Source: Comamonas_C sp026954015 (GTDB lineage Bacteria > Pseudomonadota > Gammaproteobacteria > Burkholderiales > Burkholderiaceae_C). Taken from it: a DNA stretch of 64,000 bases. Made by a program: the position numbers and the translations under genes. How positions within the stretch are numbered: the first letter of the stretch is position 1; every line of letters begins with the position of its first letter. Positions 7,144 to 15,318 of this stretch are shown one piece after another. Location: contig JAPSFS010000001.1 of assembly GCA_035063785.1 (NCBI GenBank), positions 310,001 to 374,000 on the forward strand. Reading direction: 5' to 3'. The notes under the pieces were generated by a model that saw only the letters and a program-made list of their open reading frames with translations, ran no database searches and was not told where the DNA came from.

Positions 7144-8511
7144 TCAGGCGTGGCCATCCTGGGCGCTGGCCGGGCGCGTGTGCGCACGCAGTGCGGCGCG
7201 CAGCAGCGCCGCGAAGAGCAGGGCCGTGAGCCCGAGCGCGGCGGCGCTTGCGACCCAGAACGGCGCGGGCGAGCGCCAGGGTGCCCAGGGGCCGATGCCG
7301 TGGTAGGCGAGCGTGTAGCCACCCACGAGCCCCACGCCCCAGAGCAGCACGCCGTAGATCAGCAGTGGCGCGAGCGTGATGCGGTAGCTGCGCAGCACGA
7401 AGATGCACAGCGTTTGCAGCGCGTCGGCAACGTGGTAGGCCGCCACCCAGACGAGCAGGCCGCTGGCGAGCCGGGCGACTTCGTGGCTCGTGGTGTAAAG
7501 CGTCGCCAGCGGTTGCCGTACTATCAATAGCAGAGCTGCCAGCGCGCACCCCATCAGCGCTGCAACGATAAAACCTGTGCGGGCGATGCGCGCCGCACCC
7601 ACCTCGTCTCCCGCGCCGCGGGAAAAGCTCACGTGCGCGCTCACGGCGATCGCGAGCGACAGCGGCGCCATGTAGAGCACGGCGGCGAGGTTGGCGGCGA
7701 TCTGGTGCGCGCCGGCCGCGAGCGCGCCCTGGCGCGCGATGAAGAGCGCCATGAGCGTGAACGAGGTCACCTCCACGAGGATGGAGAGCGCCGCGGGCAC
7801 GCCCAGGCGCAGGAAGTGGCGGTGCTGCGACCAGTCGGGCGGCTCGACGCGCTGCCACAGCCGCAGCGGCCGGAACATGGGGTGGCGGCGCAGCATCAGC
7901 AGGGCTACCGCGAGCAGCGCGACGTTGACGATCAGCGTGGCCCAGGCACAGCCCGGCGCGCCCTGGGGCGCCAGGCCCGCGCCGCCGAACGTGAACCAGA
8001 TCGACAGCGGGATCTTGAGCGCCAGCGAGCCCGTCTGCAGCCAGGTGACAAACTGCGGGCGGTCCACCGCCTGGCTCAGGGTGCTGTAGATGCGAAACAG
8101 CAGCGCGGGCGGCAGCCCGAACGCGAGGATCGCGAGGTAGCGGCGCACTTCGTCGCGCAGCGGCGGCGGCACGTCGGTGGCGCGCAGGATGGCGTCGGGC
8201 GAGAGCAACACCGCCATGCCGAGCACCGACGCGACGAGCCACAGGTACAGCGACTGGCGCACGCTGGCGCCGATGGCCGCGCTCTGGTGCGCGCCGTGGT
8301 GCTCGGCCCAGATGGGCAGCAGCGCCTGGAAGATGCCCATCACGGCCACGTACACGCTCACGAATACCGCGGAGCCGATGGAAAGCGCGGCGAGCGAGGC
8401 TTCGGCGTAGCGACCGGTGACGATGGTGTCGGTGACGCCGAAGGCCATCACCGCCATCTGCCCCACGAACACGGTGAGTGCGTGGTGCGCGATGCCGGAG
8501 CGTTCACGCAT
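7144..8511 (-). CDS. MATE-family multidrug/metabolite exporter (NorM-like)
   Basis: A 455-residue membrane protein with about twelve hydrophobic segments. The ATG at 8511 (MRERSGIAHHALTVFVGQMA) is preferred over the upstream GC-rich open frame, which has no membrane features. The opening GQMAVMAFGVTDTIVTGRYAEASLAALSIG is a typical MATE first half, and the internal LGVPAALSILVEVTSFTLMALFIARQG marks the start of the second half. MATE proteins export cationic drugs or metabolites using Na+ or H+ gradients; the substrate here cannot be inferred. It lies 17 bases downstream of the membrane protein gene on the same strand and ends just before tRNA-Ser. Bases 7521-7573 of the coding region match the dispersed palindromic repeat family and encode a membrane segment. 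Confidence 0.88.
   Translation of the reverse strand: MRERSGIAHHALTVFVGQMAVMAFGVTDTIVTGRYAEASLAALSIGSAVFVSVYVAVMGIFQALLPIWAEHHGAHQSAAIGASVRQSLYLWLVASVLGMAVLLSPDAILRATDVPPPLRDEVRRYLAILAFGLPPALLFRIYSTLSQAVDRPQFVTWLQTGSLALKIPLSIWFTFGGAGLAPQGAPGCAWATLIVNVALLAVALLMLRRHPMFRPLRLWQRVEPPDWSQHRHFLRLGVPAALSILVEVTSFTLMALFIARQGALAAGAHQIAANLAAVLYMAPLSLAIAVSAHVSFSRGAGDEVGAARIARTGFIVAALMGCALAALLLIVRQPLATLYTTSHEVARLASGLLVWVAAYHVADALQTLCIFVLRSYRITLAPLLIYGVLLWGVGLVGGYTLAYHGIGPWAPWRSPAPFWVASAAALGLTALLFAALLRAALRAHTRPASAQDGHA
7521..7573. repeat. Dispersed palindromic repeat copy inside the MATE gene
   Basis: Contains CTATCAATAG, GAGCTGCCAGCGC and ATCAGCGCTGC then GATAAAA, the same arrangement as copies at 18087, 23306, 49801 and 56249: an AT-rich edge, AGCTGCCAGCGC, a short loop, GCGCTGC and an AT-rich edge. 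Here it is read in frame as FIVAALMGCALAALLLIV. Confidence 0.5.
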
Positions 8512-8528
8512 GGCGCTGGGCGGGGTTT

Positions 8529-10247
8529 TCAGCGCGCATGCCGCCGGTGCAGCACCACGAGCTGGTCGCGCCGGTCGGTGGGCCGTGTCACGATGGCGAC
8601 CTGGTGCCACACCCTGGCGGGCAGCACGGCGGAGACGTCCGTGGTGTCGGGGTCAACGACCGCCCAGTCGCACTGCGGTGCCATGGCGGGCGTGGCCATG
8701 CGCAGCCCGCCGTGGTAGATCAGCGCGGCGACCAGGGGCTGGTCCAGCCCGTAACCCGCGACGCAGTCGTCCGCGCTGGCGGGGGCGCCGTCACGCGCGT
8801 TGTCGATGGCCTGGCGCAGCAGTGCCACCTGCGGCGCGTAGCTGCGCCCGTAGTCGAGCAGCGGCAGCCACAGTGTCATGAGGAGCACCCAGCCGAGCGT
8901 GGCGCCGCTGGCGGGCAGCACCATGCTCTTCCAGATGGCGGCGCGGTGGCGTGCGGTGCGCCAGCGCACCAGCGCGCACCAGGCAAGCGTGGCGGCCAGC
9001 GCGATGAAGAGCGGCAGCGCGGCGAAGTGGCTCTCGAAGCCCGGCGCCAGGCGCGCGACGTTGGCCGCGGGCTTGGCGGGCACGCCGGTCTGCACCGCCA
9101 GCCAGACGACCCAGATCGCGATGGCCGAGACGCTGAAGAACAGCAGCGTGAACCAGTCGATGACGGCCGAGAAGCCGCGCTTGAGCGTCGGCAGCGCGAA
9201 CGCGGCGAGCGCGGCGAACGCGGGCAGGCCTTGCAGCAGCGCGCGGTCGGCGGGCCGGGTTGCGAGCGTGGCCGCGAGCGCGACGAGCGCGAACCACAGC
9301 GGCAGCAGCAGGTGGCGCGGGCGTGGCCTGGCCAGGAACTGGTGGCGCCAGCGCCAGAGCGTCCAGAGCGCCAGCGCCCAGGTGGGCCAACTGAACCACA
9401 GCAGCAGGCGCGCAAGGCTGCCTGCGTCCTGCGTGCCGGGGAGCACGATGCGCCAGCGCCAGAGGTCAAGCCACCAGGCGACGAGCGCCGCGGCGAGCGT
9501 GAGCGCGAGCAGCAGCGCCGCGGCCGCGTGGCGCGCCGGGGTGGGCGTGCCGCTGGCGCCGCCGCGCCATGCCACGGCGCTGCTCCCCAGCCCGAGCAGC
9601 AACGCGGCGCTGGGCGCGCCGCTCAGCGTCAGGCCGAGCAGCCCGCCGGCGGCGGCGAGTGCCGGCAGCAGGCGGCGCGCGGGCAGCGCGGCGGCGGCGT
9701 ACAGCAGCAGCGCGGTGCCCGTGAGCTGCGCGAGGTAGCCGGTGGTCTCGTGCGAAAACTGCGCGAGGCCGAGCGACGCCATGAGCGCGAGCAGCGCGCC
9801 GTCGGCGATCGCGCGTGCGTAGTCGCGTGGCTCGGCCTCGCCGCCGAACGCGAAGGCCACGGGCTGTGCCTGCGGGCTGCGCGCCAGGTGGTAGACCGCC
9901 CACCACGTGCACGTGAGCGTGAGCGCGAGCAGCGCGACGAAGGGCAGGCGGCTTGCCAGTTCCGCCGGGAGCCAGAGCCCGGCGATGCGCAGGCCCCAGG
10001 CGCCCAGCCAGTACGGCAGCAGGCCGTCGGTTTCGGGCGGCATGCCCGCGAGCAGCGGCGCGAGCCAGTCGGTGTGCCCGAGCGCCAGCGCGCGCATGAA
10101 GCCGAAGGCTGCCATGTCGTCGCCACGCCAGGGGGTGCGCCCGACGAAGCCCGGCACCACATAGGCCACGCACAGCAGCAGCAGGGCCCAGCGGGGCAGC
10201 GGGCGCACGGCGTTCTGGGCGACGATGGCGGGAGAAGTGCGGATCAC
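8529..10247 (-). CDS. GT-C-like integral membrane protein (ArnT/PMT-type glycosyltransferase fold)
   Basis: A 572-residue polytopic membrane protein starting at a GTG (MIRTSPAIVAQ). After a first membrane helix it has GRTPWRGDDMAAFGFM, a periplasmic loop with an acidic pair (DD) in the position where PMT/ArnT-type GT-C glycosyltransferases keep their catalytic Asp/Glu, then ETDGLLPYWLGAWGLR and about ten more helices. The C-terminal 150 residues are less hydrophobic (ADDCVAGYGLDQP) and could be a periplasmic domain. GT-C enzymes transfer sugars from polyprenyl-phosphate donors to lipids or proteins; donor and acceptor are not evident. No convincing ribosome-binding site is visible before the GTG. 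It is followed after 17 bases by the MATE gene. The family assignment rests on topology and the loop motif only. Confidence 0.6.
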   Translation of the reverse strand: MIRTSPAIVAQNAVRPLPRWALLLLCVAYVVPGFVGRTPWRGDDMAAFGFMRALALGHTDWLAPLLAGMPPETDGLLPYWLGAWGLRIAGLWLPAELASRLPFVALLALTLTCTWWAVYHLARSPQAQPVAFAFGGEAEPRDYARAIADGALLALMASLGLAQFSHETTGYLAQLTGTALLLYAAAALPARRLLPALAAAGGLLGLTLSGAPSAALLLGLGSSAVAWRGGASGTPTPARHAAAALLLALTLAAALVAWWLDLWRWRIVLPGTQDAGSLARLLLWFSWPTWALALWTLWRWRHQFLARPRPRHLLLPLWFALVALAATLATRPADRALLQGLPAFAALAAFALPTLKRGFSAVIDWFTLLFFSVSAIAIWVVWLAVQTGVPAKPAANVARLAPGFESHFAALPLFIALAATLAWCALVRWRTARHRAAIWKSMVLPASGATLGWVLLMTLWLPLLDYGRSYAPQVALLRQAIDNARDGAPASADDCVAGYGLDQPLVAALIYHGGLRMATPAMAPQCDWAVVDPDTTDVSAVLPARVWHQVAIVTRPTDRRDQLVVLHRRHAR

Positions 10248-10266
10248 GGCGGCGGCATCGACAAAA

Positions 10267-10296
10267 AAGGCAGCGCGGTCATGGCCGGGCTGCCTT
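10267..10296 (-). terminator. Rho-independent terminator after rpmE2
   Basis: On the minus strand AAGGCAGC pairs with GCTGCCTT around a 14-base loop and is followed by TTTT. It lies between rpmE2 and the GT-C-like gene. Confidence 0.7.
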
Positions 10297-10346
10297 GGTG
10301 CGCCCGGGGCATGGTGCCCACTGAACGCAGCGTGCGGGGGAGGTGC

Positions 10347-10601
10347 TTACCGTGCCGCGCCGCGCGCGAAGCGGTTGCGGAACTTCTCGACGCGCCCGCC
10401 CATGTTGTCCACCGATTTTTGCGTGCCGGTGTAGAAGGGGTGCGATTCGCTGGACGTGTCGAGCTTGTACAGCGGGTATTCCTTGCCTTCGAAGGTGTCG
10501 GTCTCGCGCGTGTTCACGCACGAGCGCGTGACGAACTTGAAGCCGTTGGAGAGGTCCACGAACAGTACTTCGCGGTAGTCGGGGTGGATGCCTTCACGCA
10601 T
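10347..10601 (-). CDS. rpmE2: 50S ribosomal protein L31 type B
   Basis: An 84-residue protein, the usual length of type B bL31. The sequence MREGIHPDYREVLFVDLSNG and ESHPFYTGTQK are L31 signatures. The paired Cys motifs that bind zinc in type A L31 are absent (the single Cys in TRSCVNTRET is not part of a CXXC), so this is the zinc-independent form. It follows rho in the conserved trxA-rho-rpmE order, 92 bases downstream of the rho stop, with its own promoter-like TATAAT in that gap and a terminator after it. Confidence 0.97.
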   Translation of the reverse strand: MREGIHPDYREVLFVDLSNGFKFVTRSCVNTRETDTFEGKEYPLYKLDTSSESHPFYTGTQKSVDNMGGRVEKFRNRFARGAAR

Positions 10602-10672
10602 GATGAATTCCTTCGCGGGTGGATGCCGGGAGCCGCGCCAGCGCGTCTGGCGTACTTTCCGTGAAACCGCGC

Positions 10673-10678
10673 ATTATA
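10673..10678 (-). promoter_or_regulatory. Probable -10 element of the rpmE2 promoter
   Basis: A perfect TATAAT on the minus strand in the rho-rpmE2 gap, about 72 bases before the rpmE2 start. No good -35 hexamer is seen at 17 bases, so it may be a weak or activator-dependent promoter. Confidence 0.45.
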
Positions 10679-10693
10679 TAGAAACCCCTGGAA

Positions 10694-11956
10694 TCAGCCG
10701 CCGCGGCGCATGGCTTCGAAGAAGTCCACGTTGCTCTTGGTCTCGCGCATCTTCTTGATCATGAGCTCCATGGATTCGATTTCGTCCATGTTGTACATGA
10801 ACTGGCGCAGGATGCGGGTCTTCTGCAGGATTTCGGGCGCGAGCAGCAGTTCTTCGCGGCGCGTGCCGCTCTTGTTGAGCTCGATCGCGGGGAACACGCG
10901 CTTTTCGTACAGGCGCCGGTTCAGGTGCAGCTCGCTGTTGCCCGTGCCCTTGAACTCCTCGAAGATGACTTCGTCCATGCGGCTGCCGGTATCCACGAGG
11001 GCCGTCGCGATGATGGTCAGCGAGCCGCCCTCCTCGATCTTGCGGGCGGCGCCGAAGAAGCGCTTGGGGCGCTGCAGCGCGTTGGAATCGACACCGCCGG
11101 TGAGCACCTTGCCGCTGGAGGGCACGACGTTGTTGTAGGCGCGCGCCAGGCGGGTGATGGAGTCGAGCAGGATGACCACGTCCTTGCCGAGCTCGACGAG
11201 GCGCTTGGCACGCTCGATCACCATCTCGGCCACGTGCACGTGGCGCGTGGCCGGTTCGTCGAACGTGGAGGCGATGATCTCGCCGCGCACCGAGCGCTGC
11301 ATCTCCGTCACTTCCTCGGGGCGCTCGTCCACGAGCAGCACCATGAGCGTCACGTCGGGGTAGTTGGCGGTGATGGCGTGGGCGATGCTCTGCATCATCA
11401 CTGTCTTGCCGCTCTTGGGCGGGGCGACGATGAGCGCGCGCTGCCCGCGCCCTATGGGGGCGATGATGTCGATGATGCGGCCGGTGATGTTTTCCTCGCC
11501 CTTGATGTCGCGCTCCAGCCGCATCTGCTCCTTGGGGAACAGCGGCGTGAGGTTTTCGAACATCACCTTGTGCTTGTTCTTCTCGGGCGCGTCGCCGTTG
11601 ACCTTGTCGAGCTTGGTGAGCGCGAAGTAGCGCTCGCCATCCTTGGGGATGCGCACCTCGCCCTCGATCATGTCGCCCGTGTGCAGGTTGAAGCGGCGCA
11701 CCTGGCTGGGGCTGATGTAGATGTCGTCTGTCGAGGCGGTGTAGCTGGTGTCGGGGCTGCGCAGGAAGCCGAAGCCGTCGGGCAGGATTTCGAGCACGCC
11801 GTCGGCGAAGACCTGTTCGCCGGTTTTCGCGCGCTTCTTGATGATGGCGAACATCAGCTCCTGCTTGCGCATGCGGCCGCCGTTTTCGATTTCCAGGGCT
11901 TCGGCCTGCTTGAGCACTTCGGAGACGTGCAGGGCCTTCAGTTCGTTCAGGTGCAT
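10694..11956 (-). CDS. rho: Transcription termination factor Rho
   Basis: A 420-residue protein, nearly the same length as E. coli Rho. I placed the start at MHLNELKALHVSEVLKQ (11956), which matches the family N-terminus; the frame extends slightly upstream. The cold-shock-like RNA-binding domain (DGFGFLRSPDTSY, YISPSQVRRFNLHTGD) is followed by the ATPase core: Walker A APPKSGKT, Walker B VVILLDSITRLARAYN and the Q/R-loop region. Rho is the hexameric helicase that ends transcription of untranslated RNA. It sits between trxA and rpmE2, as in many Burkholderiales. Confidence 0.98.
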   Translation of the reverse strand: MHLNELKALHVSEVLKQAEALEIENGGRMRKQELMFAIIKKRAKTGEQVFADGVLEILPDGFGFLRSPDTSYTASTDDIYISPSQVRRFNLHTGDMIEGEVRIPKDGERYFALTKLDKVNGDAPEKNKHKVMFENLTPLFPKEQMRLERDIKGEENITGRIIDIIAPIGRGQRALIVAPPKSGKTVMMQSIAHAITANYPDVTLMVLLVDERPEEVTEMQRSVRGEIIASTFDEPATRHVHVAEMVIERAKRLVELGKDVVILLDSITRLARAYNNVVPSSGKVLTGGVDSNALQRPKRFFGAARKIEEGGSLTIIATALVDTGSRMDEVIFEEFKGTGNSELHLNRRLYEKRVFPAIELNKSGTRREELLLAPEILQKTRILRQFMYNMDEIESMELMIKKMRETKSNVDFFEAMRRGG

Positions 11957-12118
11957 GAAAAGACTCCGGTCAGGGAGTGGCAATGCTGGGTGAGATGGGG
12001 GTGGGCGGCGTGCCGTGCGGGCGCCCCTGGTTGGGCGCTCTGGCGCGCTGCGGATCGGGAAACCAGTTGCGCGAGGTGGTGCGCGGCTGGCGATCAGGAG
12101 GGGATTATGACAGCAAAA

Positions 12119-12140
12119 CCCCGCGCCTACATGCGCGGGG
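12119..12140 (-). terminator. Rho-independent terminator after trxA
   Basis: On the minus strand CCCCGCGC and GCGCGGGG form a perfect 8-bp stem around the loop ATGTAG, followed by TTTTGC. It lies 42 bases after the trxA stop and separates it from rho. Confidence 0.8.
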
Positions 12141-12181
12141 CGGTCGGATGGCGGCGGTGGCCGGGCGCACCGCCGGGCAGA

Positions 12182-12514
12182 TCAGGCGATGTTCTTGTCG
12201 ATGAAGGCGGTGAGCTGCGCCTTGCTCATCGCGCCGACCTGCGTCGCGGCAAGCTCGCCGCCCTTGAACAGCATGAGCGTCGGAATGCCGCGGATGCCAA
12301 ACTTGGCGGGCACCTCGCGGTTGTCGTCCACGTTGACCTTGGCGATCTGCAGCTTGCCCTGGTAGGTGCCCGCCACTTCGTCGAGCACGGGCGCGATCAT
12401 CTTGCAGGGGCCGCACCATTCGGCCCAGAAATCCACCAGCACGGGCGTGTCGGACTTGAGCACGTCGCCTTGGAAAGAGCTGTCGCTCACATGTTTGATC
12501 AGGTCGCTGGCCAT
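12182..12514 (-). CDS. trxA: Thioredoxin 1
   Basis: A 110-residue thioredoxin with the active site WAEWCGPCKMIAPVLDE and the cis-Pro loop GIRGIPTLMLFKGGE. The start MASDLIKHVSD at 12514 gives the usual length; an in-frame upstream Met is less likely. Thioredoxin reduces protein disulfides in the cytoplasm, recycled by thioredoxin reductase. It is divergent from the AddB-like gene, whose start is 68 bases away, and has its own terminator before rho. Confidence 0.97.
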   Translation of the reverse strand: MASDLIKHVSDSSFQGDVLKSDTPVLVDFWAEWCGPCKMIAPVLDEVAGTYQGKLQIAKVNVDDNREVPAKFGIRGIPTLMLFKGGELAATQVGAMSKAQLTAFIDKNIA

Positions 12515-12581
12515 GGGCAATCCTCGCAGAAGTTCCATCGATGGGTGGGGATACAGTGCGGGTCATTGTGACAGAAAGCCG

Positions 12582-15167
12582 ATGGCATCGCCGCCAGCGG
12601 CGCCTTTGCCCATCACTATGAATGCGATAGCTGCAGGCGCTGACCCAGACTGCGCTGGCGCCGTTTTCGATCTTTGGCGTGCGTTGCTGGCGCGCATCGC
12701 CGCCAGCCTGCGCGAGCAGGCCGCGCACCCGGCGCGCAGCGTGGTGCTGCTGCCGTTTGCCCAGCTCGTGCCGCTGGCGGCCAGCGGCTGGGCGGCGCTG
12801 CAGCCGGATGGTTTTGCGCCGCGCCTGGAGACCACGCGCAGCTGGGCCGCGCGCGAGGGCGTGTTCGAGGCCGGGCCCGATGACCTGTGCTTCGACCACG
12901 GGCGCGACCTGCTCACCGCCGCCGCGCTGTTGCAGGGCGCCGGCCTGGCCGCGCAGCGCGCCACGCTGGCCGCGCCCTTGCTGGCGCAGGCCACGCAGCT
13001 CGCGCAGGTGGCCGCCAGCCTGCCGCCGGCGCTGCGCCCCGACTGGGCCGAGCGGGCGCGTGCCGCGCTGCCGCCGGCGGGCGACGGCACGCTGGGACTG
13101 GAGGGCGCGCTGGGCCGCATCGCCGTGGCCTGGGCCGCGCATTCCAGCTACGCCAGCGACGTGCTGTTCGAGCCGCGCGTGGCGCGCGCGCTGGACGCGC
13201 TGGTGGTCGTCGAGGGCCTGCAGCCCGACCCGCTCATGGCCACGCTGGCCGAGCACTATTTTGAAAAGGCCACGGTGCTGGCGCTGCCCGCCGGCGCGAC
13301 GCGCGGCCGCATTGCGCTGCACGCCTGCGCCGACGGCGAGGACGAGGCCGAGCGCGCCGCCGCCTGCGTGCTGAGCCACCTGAGCGCGGGCCGCGCGCCG
13401 GTGGCGCTGGTGGCCACCGACCGCGTGCTGCAGCGGCGCATCAACGCACTGCTGGCGGGGCATGGCGTGCGCCCCGGCGAGCTGCTGCGCGACGAAACCG
13501 GCTGGCGCCTGTCCACCACCCACGCCGCCGCGCAGCTGATGGCCGCGCTGCGGGCCGGCGCGCCGCTGGCGACCTGCGACGAGGTGCTGGACTGGCTCAA
13601 GCTCGCGCCGGTGTTCGACGCCGCCGCGCTGCGCGCGCTGGAGCGCCGCCTGCGCCGCGACACCGTGCGCGGCTGGGCGCAGGCGGTGCGGCTGACGCAG
13701 GCCGAACCGCTGACGGCGCACATCGAATCCTTGCGCGCCCCGCTGGCCGGCGCGCGCGCTGTGTGCGACTGGCTGGCCGCCACGCGCGCGCTGCTGGAAG
13801 GCTGCGGCCTGTGGCCGCTGCTGGCGGCCGACGATGCCGGGCAGGCCGTCATCGCCGCGCTGGGGCTCGACGATGCCGCGCTGGCCGACTGGCGCGACTG
13901 GCCGGCCGCGCAGCGGCGCATGCCGCTGGCCGAGTTCACGCGCTGGGCGGCCGATGCGCTGGAGGGCGCCAGTTTTCGCCCGCCCCACGCCAGCTTGGCG
14001 CCGGTGGTGGTGCTGCCGCTGGCGCAACTGCCGGGGCGCCCGTTTGCCGCGCTGGTGCTGCCCGGCGCCGATGAGCAGCGCCTGCCCGCCGCGCCCGAGC
14101 CGCCCGGCCCCTGGAGCGGCGCCCAGCGCGCCGCGCTGCACCTGCCCACGCGCGAGCAGCTGATGCTGACGCAGGCGGCCACCTGGGCGCAGGCGCTGTG
14201 CGTGCCCGCGGTGGACGTGCTGTGGCGCCGGGGCGACGACAGCGGCGAGCCGCTGCAGCCCTCGCCCCTGGTGCAGGCGCTGGCGCTGCCCGGCACGGCG
14301 GTCAGCACCGTGGCGGGCGACGACCCGCGCGAGCCGCGGCGCGTCATCGCCACGCCCACCGCGCGGCCCATGCCCAGCGGCGCGGCGCTGCCCGCGCAGC
14401 CGCTGTCGGCCAGCAGCTACGAAATGCTGCGCGCCTGCCCGTACCGCTTCTTCGCGCTGCACCAGCTCGGCCTGCAGGAAGACAGCGAGCTGGACGTGGA
14501 CCTGGACAAGCGCGACTGGGGCAACTGGCTGCACGCCACGCTGCGTGCCTTCCACGAAGCGCTGAAGCAAGCCCCGCAGGCCGACCGCGAAGCGCTGCTG
14601 GACGCCGCCGCCGCGCAGACCACCGCGCAACTCGGCCTGGCCGACGCGCCGGGCGAATTCCTGCCCTTTGCCGCCGCCTGGCCGGCGTTGCGGGGCGCCT
14701 ATTTGCGGTGGCTGGCCCAGCACGAAGCCACCGGCGCGGTGTTCGACGCGGCCGAGCAGGCCGTTGACACCACCTGCGGCGAGCTGCGCCTGAAAGGTCG
14801 CATTGATCGCATCGACCGCCTGGCGGACGGCACGCGGCTGCTGATCGACTACAAGACCGAGGCGCAGGACAAGACCAGAAAGCGCGTGGCCGCCGGCAAC
14901 GAGGACACGCAACTGCCGTTCTACGCCCTGCTGTCGGGTGCCGACGCGCCGCGCGCGGCCTACCTCAACCTGGCCGAGCGCGAGCCGCCCACGCCTTTCG
15001 AACTGCTCGACCTGCCCATGCTGGCCGCCCAGCTCTACGAAGGCATGGCCAGCGACGTGGCGCGCATCGCCGCCGGGGCGCCGCTGCCCGCGCTGGGCGA
15101 GGGCAGCGTGTGCGACTGGTGCGCGGCGCGCGGCCTGTGCCGCAAGGACTTCTGGACGGCGCCATGA
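12582..15167 (+). CDS. AddB-like PD-(D/E)XK nuclease, probable DNA repair protein
   Basis: An 861-residue protein of the AddB-related probable DNA repair family. The N-terminal two thirds look like an inactivated helicase scaffold. The C-terminus has a RecB-type nuclease domain with GRIDRIDR and LLIDYKTE (catalytic Asp and Asp-Xaa-Lys). Four cysteines, Cys619 in RACPYRFF and Cys844, Cys847 and Cys853 in CDWCAARGLC, have the C...C-X2-C-X5-C arrangement that holds an iron-sulfur cluster in AddB nucleases. The start is uncertain: MASPPAAPL at 12582 follows AGAAAG, while Met at 12618 begins a stretch that matches the dispersed palindromic repeat. The helicase gene follows after a 151-base gap containing a long inverted repeat, and together they would form an AddAB-like end-resection nuclease. 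Confidence 0.82.
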   Translation: MASPPAAPLPITMNAIAAGADPDCAGAVFDLWRALLARIAASLREQAAHPARSVVLLPFAQLVPLAASGWAALQPDGFAPRLETTRSWAAREGVFEAGPDDLCFDHGRDLLTAAALLQGAGLAAQRATLAAPLLAQATQLAQVAASLPPALRPDWAERARAALPPAGDGTLGLEGALGRIAVAWAAHSSYASDVLFEPRVARALDALVVVEGLQPDPLMATLAEHYFEKATVLALPAGATRGRIALHACADGEDEAERAAACVLSHLSAGRAPVALVATDRVLQRRINALLAGHGVRPGELLRDETGWRLSTTHAAAQLMAALRAGAPLATCDEVLDWLKLAPVFDAAALRALERRLRRDTVRGWAQAVRLTQAEPLTAHIESLRAPLAGARAVCDWLAATRALLEGCGLWPLLAADDAGQAVIAALGLDDAALADWRDWPAAQRRMPLAEFTRWAADALEGASFRPPHASLAPVVVLPLAQLPGRPFAALVLPGADEQRLPAAPEPPGPWSGAQRAALHLPTREQLMLTQAATWAQALCVPAVDVLWRRGDDSGEPLQPSPLVQALALPGTAVSTVAGDDPREPRRVIATPTARPMPSGAALPAQPLSASSYEMLRACPYRFFALHQLGLQEDSELDVDLDKRDWGNWLHATLRAFHEALKQAPQADREALLDAAAAQTTAQLGLADAPGEFLPFAAAWPALRGAYLRWLAQHEATGAVFDAAEQAVDTTCGELRLKGRIDRIDRLADGTRLLIDYKTEAQDKTRKRVAAGNEDTQLPFYALLSGADAPRAAYLNLAEREPPTPFELLDLPMLAAQLYEGMASDVARIAAGAPLPALGEGSVCDWCAARGLCRKDFWTAP
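12618..12669. repeat. Dispersed palindromic repeat copy at the start of the AddB-like gene
   Basis: ATGAATGCGATAGCTGCAGG, then CGCTGACCCAGACTGCGCTGG: a GATAGCTGC edge and a CGCTG...GCGCTGG core like the other copies. It encodes MNAIAAGADPDCAGAV, so the annotated N-terminus overlaps a repeat. It is a diverged copy. Confidence 0.4.
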
Positions 15168-15180
15168 AATTCGGAACAGC

Positions 15181-15307
15181 CGAACGCAGAGGACGCAGAA
15201 ATCACGCAGAAAGCGCAGAGACGAAACCGCGTTCGCAATCTCTGCTGCTTCGCCCAACCTATCTTTCTTCTGCGTTTTCTGCGAATCCTTTGCGCCCTCA
15301 GCGTTCG
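15181..15307. repeat. Long imperfect inverted repeat between the AddB-like and AddA-like genes
   Basis: The left arm starts at 15181 (CGAACGCAGAGGACGCAGAA) and the right arm, read on the minus strand from 15307, is CGAACGCTGAGGGCGCAAAG. Over about 42 bases the two arms agree at roughly 33 positions and both contain repeated CGCAGAAA units. The 151-base gap is otherwise non-coding. It resembles a small non-autonomous inverted-repeat element or a processed palindromic unit. Confidence 0.6.
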
Positions 15308-15318
15308 GGAGTTTGTTC

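Noticed and set aside
8478..10664. A 728-codon plus-strand open frame
   Set aside because: It lies opposite a membrane protein and rpmE2 and is a low-complexity Arg/Gln/Glu-rich shadow.
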